NCBI RefSeq assembly: GCF_024622505.1
Contig: NZ_JANKAS010000001.1
Coordinates: 186,001 to 250,000 of the forward strand
Reading direction: 5' to 3'
From: Irregularibacter muris
GTDB taxonomy: Bacteria > Bacillota > Clostridia > Eubacteriales > Garciellaceae
DNA: 64,000 bases
The notes beneath the pieces are model-generated. The model saw only the letters and a program-made list of their open reading frames with translations, had not been told where the DNA came from and searched no databases. Shown here piece after piece: positions 24,835-34,040 of this stretch. The translations under genes and the position numbers were made by a program. How positions within the stretch are numbered: position 1 is the first letter of the stretch; every line of letters starts with the position of its first letter.

Positions 24835-26028
24835 ATGAATCAGCCTGTTAAAGTATCAGAAAAAGTATATTGGATTGGAGTAAATGACAGAGAGACAGCA
24901 CTCTTTGAAAATCTCTGGCCATTAGATAAGGGGGTTGCCTACAACTCTTACCTAATCAATGATGAGAAGGTAGCCTTAATAGATACGGTAAAAATCAACA
25001 AAATGGATACATATTTTGAAAAGATTCAAGAAATATTGGGAGAAAATAAAGAGGTAGACTATTTAATTGTAAATCATATGGAGCCAGATCATTCAGGAGC
25101 AATTAAGGAGGCTATGCATTATTTTCCCAACATAAAAATTGTGGGCAATCAAAAAACTTTAGAAATGCTAGAGGCCTTTTATGGGATTACTGATAATTTT
25201 TATTTAGTTAAGGATGGGGATGTATTAGATTTAGGAGAACATAAGCTAAGATTTTACCTAACTCCTATGGTGCATTGGCCAGAGACTATGATGTCTTATG
25301 ACGAAACAGATAAAATTCTTTTTTCCATGGATGCCTTTGGCGGCTTTGGATCTTTAGATGGTGGAGTTTTTGATGATGAGGTTAATCTAGAGTTTTATGA
25401 GGATGAGATCCGTAGATACTTTTCCAATATCGTGGGTAAATTTAGTATGATGGTTCAAAATGCCCTAAAAAAATTACAGGGACTGGACATTAGCATTGTA
25501 GCTCCCACCCATGGACCAGTATGGAGAGAAAATCCCCAACATATTATTTCTCTATATGATAAGTGGAGTCGTTATGAAGCTGAAGAAGGGGTAGTTATTG
25601 TATACGGATCTATGTATGGAAATACAGAGAGAATGGCAGATTTTATTGCAAGAAAACTTTCAGAAAAAGGGATTACCAATATTAGACTATATGATGCATC
25701 CAAAACCCATGTGTCCTACATCATTAGCGATATGTGGCGATTTAAAGGTGTCATCTTAGGGAGTTGTGCATACAATTCAGGCTTATTTCCATCTATGCAA
25801 ACGGTAATTAACAAAATTGAAAACTCAGCTCTTAAAAATAGAGTGTTGGGCATATTCGGAAACTATAGTTGGAGCGGTGGAGGAGTAGTTAACCTAGAAG
25901 CTTTTGCAGATAAGATGAAATGGGAAAGAGTAGGAGAATCCGTGGAGGCAAAGTCCTCTCCAAAGGCTGAGGATTTTAAGAAATGCGTAAATATTGCCGA
26001 GGAAATGGTAAAAAAATTAAAAGCATAA
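24835..26028 (+). CDS. A-type flavoprotein (FprA/flavodiiron protein)
   Basis: 397-aa flavodiiron protein. A metallo-beta-lactamase-like domain (about 1-250) carries all six iron ligands: His81, Glu83, Asp85 (HMEPDH), His147, Asp166 and His226. The flavodoxin domain (about 255-397) starts with VVIVYGSMYGNTERM, which binds FMN. No rubredoxin or reductase extension is present, so it is class A. Such enzymes reduce O2 to water or NO to N2O and protect anaerobes. The ATG at 24835, behind GGAGAAGGAG, replaces an upstream in-frame start lacking such a site. A strong terminator follows. Confidence 0.95.
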   Translation: MNQPVKVSEKVYWIGVNDRETALFENLWPLDKGVAYNSYLINDEKVALIDTVKINKMDTYFEKIQEILGENKEVDYLIVNHMEPDHSGAIKEAMHYFPNIKIVGNQKTLEMLEAFYGITDNFYLVKDGDVLDLGEHKLRFYLTPMVHWPETMMSYDETDKILFSMDAFGGFGSLDGGVFDDEVNLEFYEDEIRRYFSNIVGKFSMMVQNALKKLQGLDISIVAPTHGPVWRENPQHIISLYDKWSRYEAEEGVVIVYGSMYGNTERMADFIARKLSEKGITNIRLYDASKTHVSYIISDMWRFKGVILGSCAYNSGLFPSMQTVINKIENSALKNRVLGIFGNYSWSGGGVVNLEAFADKMKWERVGESVEAKSSPKAEDFKKCVNIAEEMVKKLKA

Positions 26029-26041
26029 ACATAAAATTTTT

Positions 26042-26080
26042 ATTAATGCACTACATGATCATGTAGTGCATTAATGTTTT
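26042..26080 (+). terminator. Terminator after the flavodiiron gene
   Basis: A 34-bp perfect palindrome at 26042-26075 followed by GTTTTG. Confidence 0.75.
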
Positions 26081-26129
26081 GTGAAGTTAGACCTACTTTT
26101 CATCTTTTAGAAAAAAATTAGATACTAAA

Positions 26130-26158
26130 TTCAAATGATATTTCATATGTAGTATACT
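26130..26158 (+). promoter_or_regulatory. Candidate sigma-A promoter of the NYN-nuclease gene
   Basis: TTCAAA (26130-26135), 17-base spacer, TATACT (26153-26158), in the gap before the NYN-domain gene. Confidence 0.45.
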
Positions 26159-26251
26159 AGAGAAAGGGAATAAAAAATAGGGAAATGTTTACCTTAATAA
26201 AATATGGGCACAGGATAAAAACAAAAGAAAAATAAGGGGGAGAAAAATTCA

Positions 26252-26992
26252 ATGAATCAACAAGATCCACAAAAAAAATTAGCAGTACTGATTGATGCAG
26301 ATAATACTTCACCAGCAATTATTGAAGGATTAATCGCTGAAATCGCCAATTATGGAGTGACTAGCGTAAAAAGGATTTATGGGGATTGGACCAGTCCCAA
26401 TCTATTGGGATGGAAGGAACTTTTATTACAATATGCTATTCAACCTATACAGCAATTTAGTTATACCACAGGTAAAAACTCCACAGATAGTGCAATGATT
26501 ATTGATGCAATGGATTTATTATATATGGAAAACTTAGATGGTTTTTGTATTGTATCCAGTGACAGTGACTTCACTCGTTTGGCCTCAAGAATACGAGAAA
26601 CAGGCCGAATTGTCTTTGGATTTGGGGAAAAAAAGACGCCTAGGCCCTTTGTGGGAGCCTGTGATAAATTTATCTATACAGAAATTTTAAGGGAAAATTA
26701 TTATGACTTGACGTCTTCTCCTAAAACAACTAGAGAGCTAAAAAATGATACCAAGCTAGTGAATTTATTGCGTAGTGCGGTAGAGGATTCAGCAGATGAA
26801 AATGGTTGGTCTCATTTGGGAAATGTAGGGCAAAATCTTGCCAATAAATCTCCAGAATTTGACCCCAGAAATTTTGGGTATAAAAAATTAGGGGAATTAA
26901 TAAAAGCCACTCAATTATTTGATATTAATGAGCGATCTTCTGAAAACTCACCGGCCAAGGCCATCTATATAAGGGATAAAAGAAAAAAATAA
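26252..26992 (+). CDS. NYN domain protein with C-terminal OST-HTH/LOTUS domain
   Basis: 246-aa protein. Residues 8-150 form an NYN (PIN-like) nuclease domain. Its acidic residues lie in VLIDADNTS, IYGDWTS, KNSTDSAMIIDAMDLL and IVSSDSDFTRLASRIRETG, the usual Mg2+-binding positions. A linker leads to an OST-HTH/LOTUS-like RNA-binding domain (about 170-240; NLLRSAVEDSADENGWSHLG). Such proteins, related to LabA/Limkain-type factors, are presumed RNases acting on structured RNA. Its cellular target is unknown. Signal peptidase follows 42 bases after its stop. Confidence 0.9.
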   Translation: MNQQDPQKKLAVLIDADNTSPAIIEGLIAEIANYGVTSVKRIYGDWTSPNLLGWKELLLQYAIQPIQQFSYTTGKNSTDSAMIIDAMDLLYMENLDGFCIVSSDSDFTRLASRIRETGRIVFGFGEKKTPRPFVGACDKFIYTEILRENYYDLTSSPKTTRELKNDTKLVNLLRSAVEDSADENGWSHLGNVGQNLANKSPEFDPRNFGYKKLGELIKATQLFDINERSSENSPAKAIYIRDKRKK

Positions 26993-27034
26993 ATACCACT
27001 ATAGAGAATACCCTATATAAAATTAAGGAATAGG

Positions 27035-27559
27035 ATGATGAATAACATGAAAAAATGGATTGTAGAATGGATACCTAGCATACTTATTGCATTAGTTTTG
27101 AGTCTAATTTTACAGACCTATATAGCACAAGCAGTAACAATACCCAGTGCGTCTATGGTACCGACCTTAAGTATAAGTGATAAATTAATAATCAATAAAA
27201 TGGTCAAGCCAGATAATCTAAAATTCGGGGATATTGTGGTATTCTTCTCACCTATAGAGGATAGTCAAGAAGAAAGGTTGATAAAAAGAGTCATAGGATT
27301 AGAGGGAGATGTCATAGAAGTAAAGGAAGGACATCTTTTTAGAAATGGGCAAAAGGTTGAAGAACCCTATTTAGCTCAACCTATAAATTATGAATTCGGG
27401 CCTATTACGGTGCCGGAAGATAATTTTTTATTTCTTGGAGATAACCGGAATATTAGCTATGATTCTCATCTTTGGCCCTCTCCTTTTATACCCAAAGAGA
27501 AAATAATTGGGAAAGCTATATTTAGATATTATCCCTTTAATCGGATAGGAAAAATATAA
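27035..27559 (+). CDS. lepB: Signal peptidase I
   Basis: 174-aa membrane-anchored serine protease that removes signal peptides from secreted proteins. A single N-terminal helix (about residues 13-33) is followed by the catalytic Ser40 in SASMVPTL and Lys84 in RLIKRVIGLEGD. The C-terminal signature FLFLGDNRNISYDSHLW is present. Short Gram-positive type of normal length. The start at 27035 has AAGGAA close upstream; a second ATG directly follows and could be used instead. Confidence 0.95.
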   Translation: MMNNMKKWIVEWIPSILIALVLSLILQTYIAQAVTIPSASMVPTLSISDKLIINKMVKPDNLKFGDIVVFFSPIEDSQEERLIKRVIGLEGDVIEVKEGHLFRNGQKVEEPYLAQPINYEFGPITVPEDNFLFLGDNRNISYDSHLWPSPFIPKEKIIGKAIFRYYPFNRIGKI

Positions 27560-27569
27560 AAAAGAAAAG

Positions 27570-28511
27570 TTGAAAATCTATGGGGTGATCAAAATAAATA
27601 AAGGCACTTTTCAGTTAAAAGCTCAGGATGAAAAGGAACTATTTGTATATAGATGGTTACCAGAGAGAAATACTTGCCAGGCGATCATACAAATTGCCCA
27701 CGGCATGGCAGAACATGCCGGTCGTTATGAAGAATTCGCTAAGTCTATGGTAAAAGAAGGATATGCATTATATGCAAATGATCATAGGGGACATGGGCGA
27801 ACGGCCAAAAGTATGGAAGAAAGAGGGGTTTTTGCTGACAAAGGAGGATGGGACATTGTTGTAGAGGATATGTATCAGCTTACAAAACATATTAAGGAAC
27901 AATGGCCAGGAAAACCTATTATTTTATTAGGACATAGTATGGGCTCTTTATTAACAAGACATTATATCTCCCTCTATGGTGGAGGAATAAAGGCAGTTAT
28001 TTTATCAGGTACCAGTGGTCAACATGGGCTAATACTGGATGTAGGGCGAAATTTAGCAAAAATAGAATGTACTCTTAGAGGGAAAAGATATAAAAGTGTC
28101 TTATTAAACAAGTTGTCCTTTGGAAGCTTCAATATAAAGTTTGAACCTGCAAGAACAGAATTTGACTGGATTTCCCGAGATGAAAAAGCAGTGGATAATT
28201 ACATCCAGGATCCTTATTGTGGTGGAATTTTTTCCTGTGGTTTTTTCTATGATTTATTAACCGGGCTAAAGACAATAAACAATAAAAAATTAATCCATAG
28301 CATTCCTAAGGATTTGCCTATATTGTTTATTTCAGGCGAGAAGGATCCCGTGGGAAACAACACCAAAGACGTGCTACATGTTATACAAACCTATAAAGAA
28401 GCGGGGATTAAAAACATTGATTATCATTTTTACCAAGATGCGCGACATGAATTATTACATGAGCTAAACAAAGAAGAGGTTATAGAGGATATTAAATCTT
28501 GGTTACTATAG
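27570..28511 (+). CDS. Alpha/beta hydrolase, monoacylglycerol lipase-like
   Basis: 313-aa serine hydrolase. IAHGMAEHAGRYEEFAK is the oxyanion-hole segment typical of lysophospholipase/monoacylglycerol lipases. YANDHRGHGRT follows; the nucleophile is in LLGHSMGS; the acid is in FISGEKDPVGN and the base in DARHELLHE. No signal peptide, so it is cytosolic. The start is uncertain: TTG at 27570 or GTG at 27585 in the same frame, neither with a strong ribosome binding site. It follows lepB by 10 bases and may be co-transcribed. Confidence 0.9.
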   Translation: MKIYGVIKINKGTFQLKAQDEKELFVYRWLPERNTCQAIIQIAHGMAEHAGRYEEFAKSMVKEGYALYANDHRGHGRTAKSMEERGVFADKGGWDIVVEDMYQLTKHIKEQWPGKPIILLGHSMGSLLTRHYISLYGGGIKAVILSGTSGQHGLILDVGRNLAKIECTLRGKRYKSVLLNKLSFGSFNIKFEPARTEFDWISRDEKAVDNYIQDPYCGGIFSCGFFYDLLTGLKTINNKKLIHSIPKDLPILFISGEKDPVGNNTKDVLHVIQTYKEAGIKNIDYHFYQDARHELLHELNKEEVIEDIKSWLL

Positions 28512-28525
28512 GGAAACAACTTCGG

Positions 28526-28618
28526 ATCTTAATAAAAATACTAAGAGACTGTTTTTGCATAAGACGGTTTAAACTTTCCATCGTTGCAATGAAAGGAACG
28601 TGTACTTTTTATTAAGCT
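28526..28618. repeat. Dispersed repeat family 2, copy with terminal inverted repeats
   Basis: Begins ATCTTAATAAAAATACTAAG and ends in TTTTTATTAAG, its inverted counterpart. The interior has GGTTTAAACTTTCCATCG and GGAACGTGTA shared with the 34.4-kb copy. About 93 bp, no ORF, MITE-like. Confidence 0.65.
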
Positions 28619-28690
28619 TTCGCTTTGTTTGTCTATAATACAAAAAACAAAGATTTCCTGATGGAAATTAAGGATGGGAATTTTATTTAA

Positions 28691-28731
28691 GAAACTTTGT
28701 CATCAAGGTGAGAAAACAAAGTTTCTTTTTT
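28691..28731 (+). terminator. Terminator hairpin downstream of the hydrolase gene
   Basis: GAAACTTTGT (28691-28700) pairs with ACAAAGTTTC (28716-28725) followed by TTTTTT. It lies 180 bases after the hydrolase stop, behind the family 2 repeat. Nothing else was seen in this 280-base gap. Confidence 0.75.
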
Positions 28732-28793
28732 GTAGAAAAGGGTATAAACAATACCAATGTTATCTATAATGAATAGAAAGAAGGGGTGTAGGT

Positions 28794-29324
28794 ATGAAAT
28801 TAGAAGGATTAAAAATTATTGCTTTAGTTCATGATGAATTTGAGGATTTGGAACTTACTTATCCTATGTATAGGCTAAGAGAAGAAGGAATAGTTGTTCA
28901 CTTAGTAGGAGAGGAAGCCCAAAAACAATACCTAGGTAAATATGGAGTACCAGTAGTAACAGACTTTGCCTTTAGAGATATCAATCCATCTGATTATGAT
29001 GGGTTAGTTATTCCAGGGGGATGGGCACCTGATAAACTTAGAAGAGATTCAAAGGTATTAGAAATCACTCGACATATGCACGAAAATGACAAACCTATTG
29101 CACAAATCTGTCATGCTGGCTGGGTATTGGTATCGGCCAACACCCTTAAGGGCAAAAAAGTAACCAGTACTGTAGCCATAAAAGACGATATGGAAAATGC
29201 AGGAGCTATATGGGTGGATGAGGAAGTCGTTGTCGATGGAACCTTGGTTTCCAGCAGACGTCCCTTAGATTTACCTATTTATATGAAAACTTATGTTGAT
29301 GTGCTTAAACAGGCTAGGAAGTAA
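28794..29324 (+). CDS. DJ-1/PfpI family protein (PfpI-type deglycase/amidase)
   Basis: 176-aa class-I glutamine amidotransferase-like protein. The nucleophile elbow is QICHAGWVLVSA, with Cys followed by His; the acidic residue is the Glu in HDEFEDLELTYPMYRL near residue 15. The PGG motif (GLVIPGGWAPDKLRRD) is present. Members have been reported as intracellular proteases, and more recently as deglycases that repair glycated proteins or nucleotides; the true substrate is debated. The length is normal, and a terminator follows directly. Confidence 0.93.
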   Translation: MKLEGLKIIALVHDEFEDLELTYPMYRLREEGIVVHLVGEEAQKQYLGKYGVPVVTDFAFRDINPSDYDGLVIPGGWAPDKLRRDSKVLEITRHMHENDKPIAQICHAGWVLVSANTLKGKKVTSTVAIKDDMENAGAIWVDEEVVVDGTLVSSRRPLDLPIYMKTYVDVLKQARK

Positions 29325-29337
29325 TTAAGTTGTGCCA

Positions 29338-29376
29338 ATACCTCGTAAAAGAAAAAACTTTTATGGGGTATTTTTC
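29338..29376 (+). terminator. Terminator after the PfpI-like gene
   Basis: 29338-29352 pairs with 29358-29372 (outer AATACC/GGTATT, inner GTAAAAG/CTTTTAT), followed by TTTC. Confidence 0.8.
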
Positions 29377-29394
29377 TATGTAGAAACAAGATTT

Positions 29395-29423
29395 TTGTAT
29401 ATAAGCGCCGTTTATTATATAAT
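29395..29423 (+). promoter_or_regulatory. Sigma-A promoter of mnmA
   Basis: TTGTAT (29395-29400), 17-base spacer, TATAAT (29418-29423), about 80 bases before mnmA. Confidence 0.6.
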
Positions 29424-29440
29424 ATAAATCAACAACTTAG

Positions 29441-30604
<1,164 letters not shown>

Positions 30605-30632
30605 ATCTAGTGTTTGAGGGAGGTATTGAATC

Positions 30633-31337
30633 ATAAAACTAAAGGATAAGATAAGATTTATATACTTTGATTTAGACAACACGCTTTGGGATTTTAAAAG
30701 AAATTCCGCAGAAATACTTAAAAAACTTTACCTGGAAAAGTTAAGTAATCTACAGGGAATATCCATTGATTTTTCCTCCTTTAGGGATATCTACGAAAAG
30801 CACAATCATGACCTTTGGAAAGCTTATGAAAGAGGGGAAGTTACAGCAGAAGAACTAAAAGTCAGCAGGTTTGACAGAGTCCTGGAGGAGTTGGGCATAA
30901 CAAAATTATTTAAAAGTGAAGATTTAAATGATTTTTACCTGCATAACCTAGCAAAGCTTCCTCATTTAATGCCTCATGCAAGGGAAATCTTAGATTATTT
31001 ATCTCCCCATTACTCCTTAGGCATTTTGTCCAATGGATTTAAACAGGCCCAATATAGTAAAATGTCCTATTCTAAAATCATTGATTATTTTAATCCTATT
31101 ATCACCTCTGACCAAGTTGGAGTGAATAAGCCCCATCCAGAGATCTTTCTTCATGCAATAAGGGAAAGTGGGTGTCAGCCTAATGAAATTGCCTATGTAG
31201 GGGATGACTATCTAGTGGACACCCTTGCCGCAAATAAAATGGGCATTACCGGCATCCTTTTAGACCCAGATCATAAAGTACAGGATGAAAACATTCTAAA
31301 ACTATTTGATCTCATAGAATTAAAAGAGTATTTTTAG
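30633..31337 (+). CDS. HAD-superfamily hydrolase (YjjG-like nucleotidase) without a standard start codon
   Basis: The reading frame opens after TGA 30627-30629. It runs ATC-ATA-AAA... and encodes IRFIYFDLDNTLWDFKRN at the N-terminus, an intact HAD motif I. It continues to TAG at about 31337, with motif II (ILSNGFKQ), Lys in VGVNKPHPEIF and motif IV (YVGDDYLVDT). About 234 residues make a normal YjjG-type pyrimidine nucleotidase. GGGAGG at 30618-30623 points to a start at ATC 30630 or ATA 30633. There is no ATG, GTG or TTG in frame before motif I; the first TTG, at 30891, would remove it. Thus a rare start codon or a start-loss mutation must be considered. Neighbours: mnmA upstream, deoC downstream. 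Confidence 0.75.
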   Translation: MKLKDKIRFIYFDLDNTLWDFKRNSAEILKKLYLEKLSNLQGISIDFSSFRDIYEKHNHDLWKAYERGEVTAEELKVSRFDRVLEELGITKLFKSEDLNDFYLHNLAKLPHLMPHAREILDYLSPHYSLGILSNGFKQAQYSKMSYSKIIDYFNPIITSDQVGVNKPHPEIFLHAIRESGCQPNEIAYVGDDYLVDTLAANKMGITGILLDPDHKVQDENILKLFDLIELKEYF

Positions 31338-31398
31338 TAAATTGGAAAAGTCTGTACTTAGCTTTTCATTCTGTAAACAAAATAGCTAAATAATAATG

Positions 31399-31483
31399 TA
31401 TCTTAAATAAAATACTAAATGACGCTTTTGCAGATGGTGTTATCCACTACTGCAAGCAAGGAATGTGTATTTCATTTAAGATA
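31399..31483. repeat. Dispersed repeat family 2, short copy
   Basis: Inverted ends TATCTTAAATAAAATAC and GTATTTCATTTAAGATA enclose TGACGCTTTTGCAGATGG and CTGCAAGCAAGGAATGT, matching the pattern of the copies at 28.5 and 34.4 kb. It lies in the 207-base gap between the HAD gene and deoC. Confidence 0.6.
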
Positions 31484-31544
31484 CTCTGATACTAAACTAA
31501 AAAGCTAGTATCTTAATTTTAAATTACATAGAGGAGGAATAATA

Positions 31545-32225
31545 ATGAAATTATCCAAGTATATTGACAACACCCTATTAAAGCCAACAGCTACCCAGGC
31601 CGATATTGAAAAATTCGCTAAGGAATCTGCACCCTATGATTTTGCATCCATCTGTATTTTACCTGGGCACATTGAGTATGCAAAGGATATTCTTGCAGGA
31701 ACCGATGTGAAAATTGCTACAGTGGTAGGGTTTCCCTTGGGATTGAATACTACTGCAACCAAAGTTTTTGAGACCAAGGATGCTATTGAAAGAGGAGCTC
31801 ATGAAATTGATATGGTCATTAATATATCTTGGGCTCAGGATAAACAATATGATCGAATTAAATCAGAAGTAAAGGCTATCTATGAAGCGGTCAAATCCCT
31901 TGGTGAAGATAAATTATTAAAAGTAATCATCGAAACTTGTTACTTAGACTATGAAGGCATCAAGGAAATTTCTAGTCTATGTAAAGAAGTAGGCGTGGAA
32001 TTTGTCAAAACATCTACTGGTTTTGGAACAGCAGGGGCACAATTAGAAGATGTACAACTGATGAAGGAAGTATTAGGAGAGTACCCTGAAATCAAAGCCT
32101 CTGGTGGCGTTCGAACCTATGAAGATGCAGCTAAATTTATAGAAGCAGGGGCAATGCGCCTAGGTACCAGTGGAGGCTTTAATATAGTAGATAAAAGCGA
32201 TAATGATAAAGACAGTGATTATTAA
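31545..32225 (+). CDS. deoC: Deoxyribose-phosphate aldolase
   Basis: 226-aa class I aldolase that splits 2-deoxyribose 5-phosphate into glyceraldehyde 3-phosphate and acetaldehyde in nucleoside catabolism. The Schiff-base lysine lies in VEFVKTSTGFG and the proton-relay lysine in EIKASGGVRT. The N-terminal SKYIDNTLLKP is typical. AGGAGGAA precedes the ATG. The last dozen residues (DKSDNDKDSDY) are an acidic tail. The neighbouring nucleotidase would feed the same pathway. Confidence 0.96.
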   Translation: MKLSKYIDNTLLKPTATQADIEKFAKESAPYDFASICILPGHIEYAKDILAGTDVKIATVVGFPLGLNTTATKVFETKDAIERGAHEIDMVINISWAQDKQYDRIKSEVKAIYEAVKSLGEDKLLKVIIETCYLDYEGIKEISSLCKEVGVEFVKTSTGFGTAGAQLEDVQLMKEVLGEYPEIKASGGVRTYEDAAKFIEAGAMRLGTSGGFNIVDKSDNDKDSDY

Positions 32226-32229
32226 ATAC

Positions 32230-32265
32230 AAAACCCAGCTTAACAATTGTTAAGCTGGGTTTTAG
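32230..32265 (+). terminator. Terminator of deoC
   Basis: 34-bp perfect palindrome at 32230-32263 with GCTGGG/CCCAGC core and TTTT on the right arm. Confidence 0.85.
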
Positions 32266-32277
32266 AATATAACTAAC

Positions 32278-32438
32278 ATAACTCGTTGTGCTAATTAAAT
32301 GGAGAGTTTGTTGATGCAGCCGAAAGCATTTTAAATCAAGTATTTGAGCCTAGCGAGTTTTTGATAATGCTGAAGGTCAATTTACAAACTCTTGATCTTG
32401 GAACATGAGAAAATCGGAATTTAACGAGCATAACCGAT
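32278..32438. repeat. Family 3: long imperfect palindromic element
   Basis: Nested inverted repeats. Outer arms are ATAACTCGTTGTGCTAATTA and TTTAACGAGCATAACCGAT. Next are GAGAGTTTGT (32302-32311) and ACAAACTCTT (32384-32393). Innermost are AGCATT...ATCAA and TTGAT-aATGCT. The end sequence recurs near 42.23 and 16.08 kb. No ORF. Confidence 0.55.
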
Positions 32439-32452
32439 GAACATATAAATGA

Positions 32453-33643
32453 CTAATGTAAAAAGGCGTGTTGTCTTTCCATAGTGATCACAAAGACATA
32501 ATCAGGAAATACACTGGACAGATGATCTTTGATCTTATCCTTTAGAGATAAAATTTCCTGGTTGCTAAGGGTTTCTTCTACAACCACATCAAAAATCATA
32601 CAACTCTTTTGAGCATCCTGTATAATTCTAAAGTCGTGAAAGGAAACAATAGAAGGATGTACAAATAAATTATCCTTGATTTTTTCCCGAATTTCATTGG
32701 TTTCCTCGCAGTGAATGTTAAGGGGATCCATGTGTATCACCAAAAGCACATTTAACTCATTGGCAACTTTTCTTTCGGCCTCATCGATTATTTCATGGGA
32801 TATCAGGGGAGGCAGATTGGCAGATATTTCAGCATGTAGAGTTGCCATAGTTCTACCAGGACCATAATCATGAATAATCAGATCATGCACCCCCTCAATG
32901 CAATCAAAGTTTAAGACCAATTCTTCAACTTTTTGTACCAATTCCGGTTCAGGGGCTTGGCCCAATAAAGGGTTCAAGGTATCCCTAGCCATAGAAATCC
33001 CTGAATACATAATGGCTAAGGCTACTAAAATCCCCATATAGGCATCAACAGGAAGGGATAGAAGAGGAGAAAGAATAATAGAAATGACTACACAGCTTGT
33101 TGCAAAAACATCACTGAGACTATCTACTGCTGTTGCTGCTAGGGATTTGGATTGTATTATTTTTCCGAGTTTTTTATTAAACACTGCCATCCACAGTTTA
33201 ACCCCTATAGTAATCACTAAAACAATAACGCCAACTAAATTGAAGAATATCTCCGCTGGTTCTACAATGCGCTTAAAGGAGCTTTGCAACAATTCAAACC
33301 CTACTAAAATAATAATAAGGGATATGATAAGAGCAGAAATATATTCTGTTCTGCCATGTCCAAAGGGATGTTCTTTGTCTGGAGGCTTCCCTGCTAATTT
33401 AAATCCAAATAAGGCAACAGCACTGGAACCAACATCAGATAGATTATTAAAACTATCTGCAATTAAAGAAATACTGTTAATCATAAATCCCAAAATAAGC
33501 TTGACTATAAATAAGAGAATATTAGAAAATAGACCCACAAAACTGCCTAAATAACCATATTGTTTTCTCACTTGGGGATTGTTGATATTTTTGTAATCAG
33601 AAATAAATTTTCTGATTAGAAAATCCGTAAACAATAAATTCAC
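32453..33643 (-). CDS. Cation diffusion facilitator (CDF) family transporter
   Basis: 396-aa metal-ion/proton antiporter. Six membrane helices (about residues 28-225) carry the metal-site residues: SLIADSFNNLSD in helix 2 and ATAVDSLSDVFATS in helix 5. The cytoplasmic half contains the ferredoxin-like domain (HDYGPGRTMATLHAEI, ELNVLLVIHMDPL) and then an extra C-terminal part of about 85 residues, beyond the usual 300. The HGRTEY motif after helix 3 is typical. The metal is probably Zn, Mn or Fe, but cannot be read from the sequence. Monocistronic. Confidence 0.93.
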   Translation of the reverse strand: MNLLFTDFLIRKFISDYKNINNPQVRKQYGYLGSFVGLFSNILLFIVKLILGFMINSISLIADSFNNLSDVGSSAVALFGFKLAGKPPDKEHPFGHGRTEYISALIISLIIILVGFELLQSSFKRIVEPAEIFFNLVGVIVLVITIGVKLWMAVFNKKLGKIIQSKSLAATAVDSLSDVFATSCVVISIILSPLLSLPVDAYMGILVALAIMYSGISMARDTLNPLLGQAPEPELVQKVEELVLNFDCIEGVHDLIIHDYGPGRTMATLHAEISANLPPLISHEIIDEAERKVANELNVLLVIHMDPLNIHCEETNEIREKIKDNLFVHPSIVSFHDFRIIQDAQKSCMIFDVVVEETLSNQEILSLKDKIKDHLSSVFPDYVFVITMERQHAFLH

Positions 33644-33810
33644 CTACCTAAAAGTAATCAATACGTAGCATTCTTCTTACATTATACCCTATGAATAAGA
33701 TTTTACATGGAAAACTTCATAAATTTTTAGGATTATTTTAAACCATTGTATAAGTTGTAGAGATGCTTTTATAAAGAGATAGTGTATTACATAAAAAAGA
33801 TAAAAAACCT

Positions 33811-33839
33811 TTGACATATATATATATCCGTGCTATAAT
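33811..33839 (+). promoter_or_regulatory. Promoter of the initiator tRNA gene
   Basis: TTGACA (33811-33816), 17-base spacer, TATAAT (33834-33839): both boxes are perfect consensus, as expected for a strongly expressed tRNA. Confidence 0.9.
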
Positions 33840-33855
33840 TTATTTATTAAGTCAT

Positions 33856-33931
<76 letters not shown>

Positions 33932-33938
33932 AATATTT

Positions 33939-33958
33939 CACCTATTAGGGTGTTTTTT
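33939..33958 (+). terminator. Terminator after the tRNA
   Basis: Short stem CACCT/AGGGTG followed by seven T. Confidence 0.6.
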
Positions 33959-33999
33959 TATTTTTTGGAGATTGCTATCGAGAAAGATTTATAAAAAGA

Positions 34000-34035
34000 A
34001 AAGTTTACTCTCTTATTGATAAGAAAGCAAACTTT
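34000..34035. terminator. Bidirectional terminator between the tRNA and the selenoprotein gene
   Basis: A 17-bp stem (34000-34016 with 34019-34035, two mismatches). On the minus strand it starts six bases after the selenoprotein stop and is followed by TTCTTTTT; on the plus strand it is followed by TTTTATT. Confidence 0.8.
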
Positions 34036-34040
34036 TTTTA

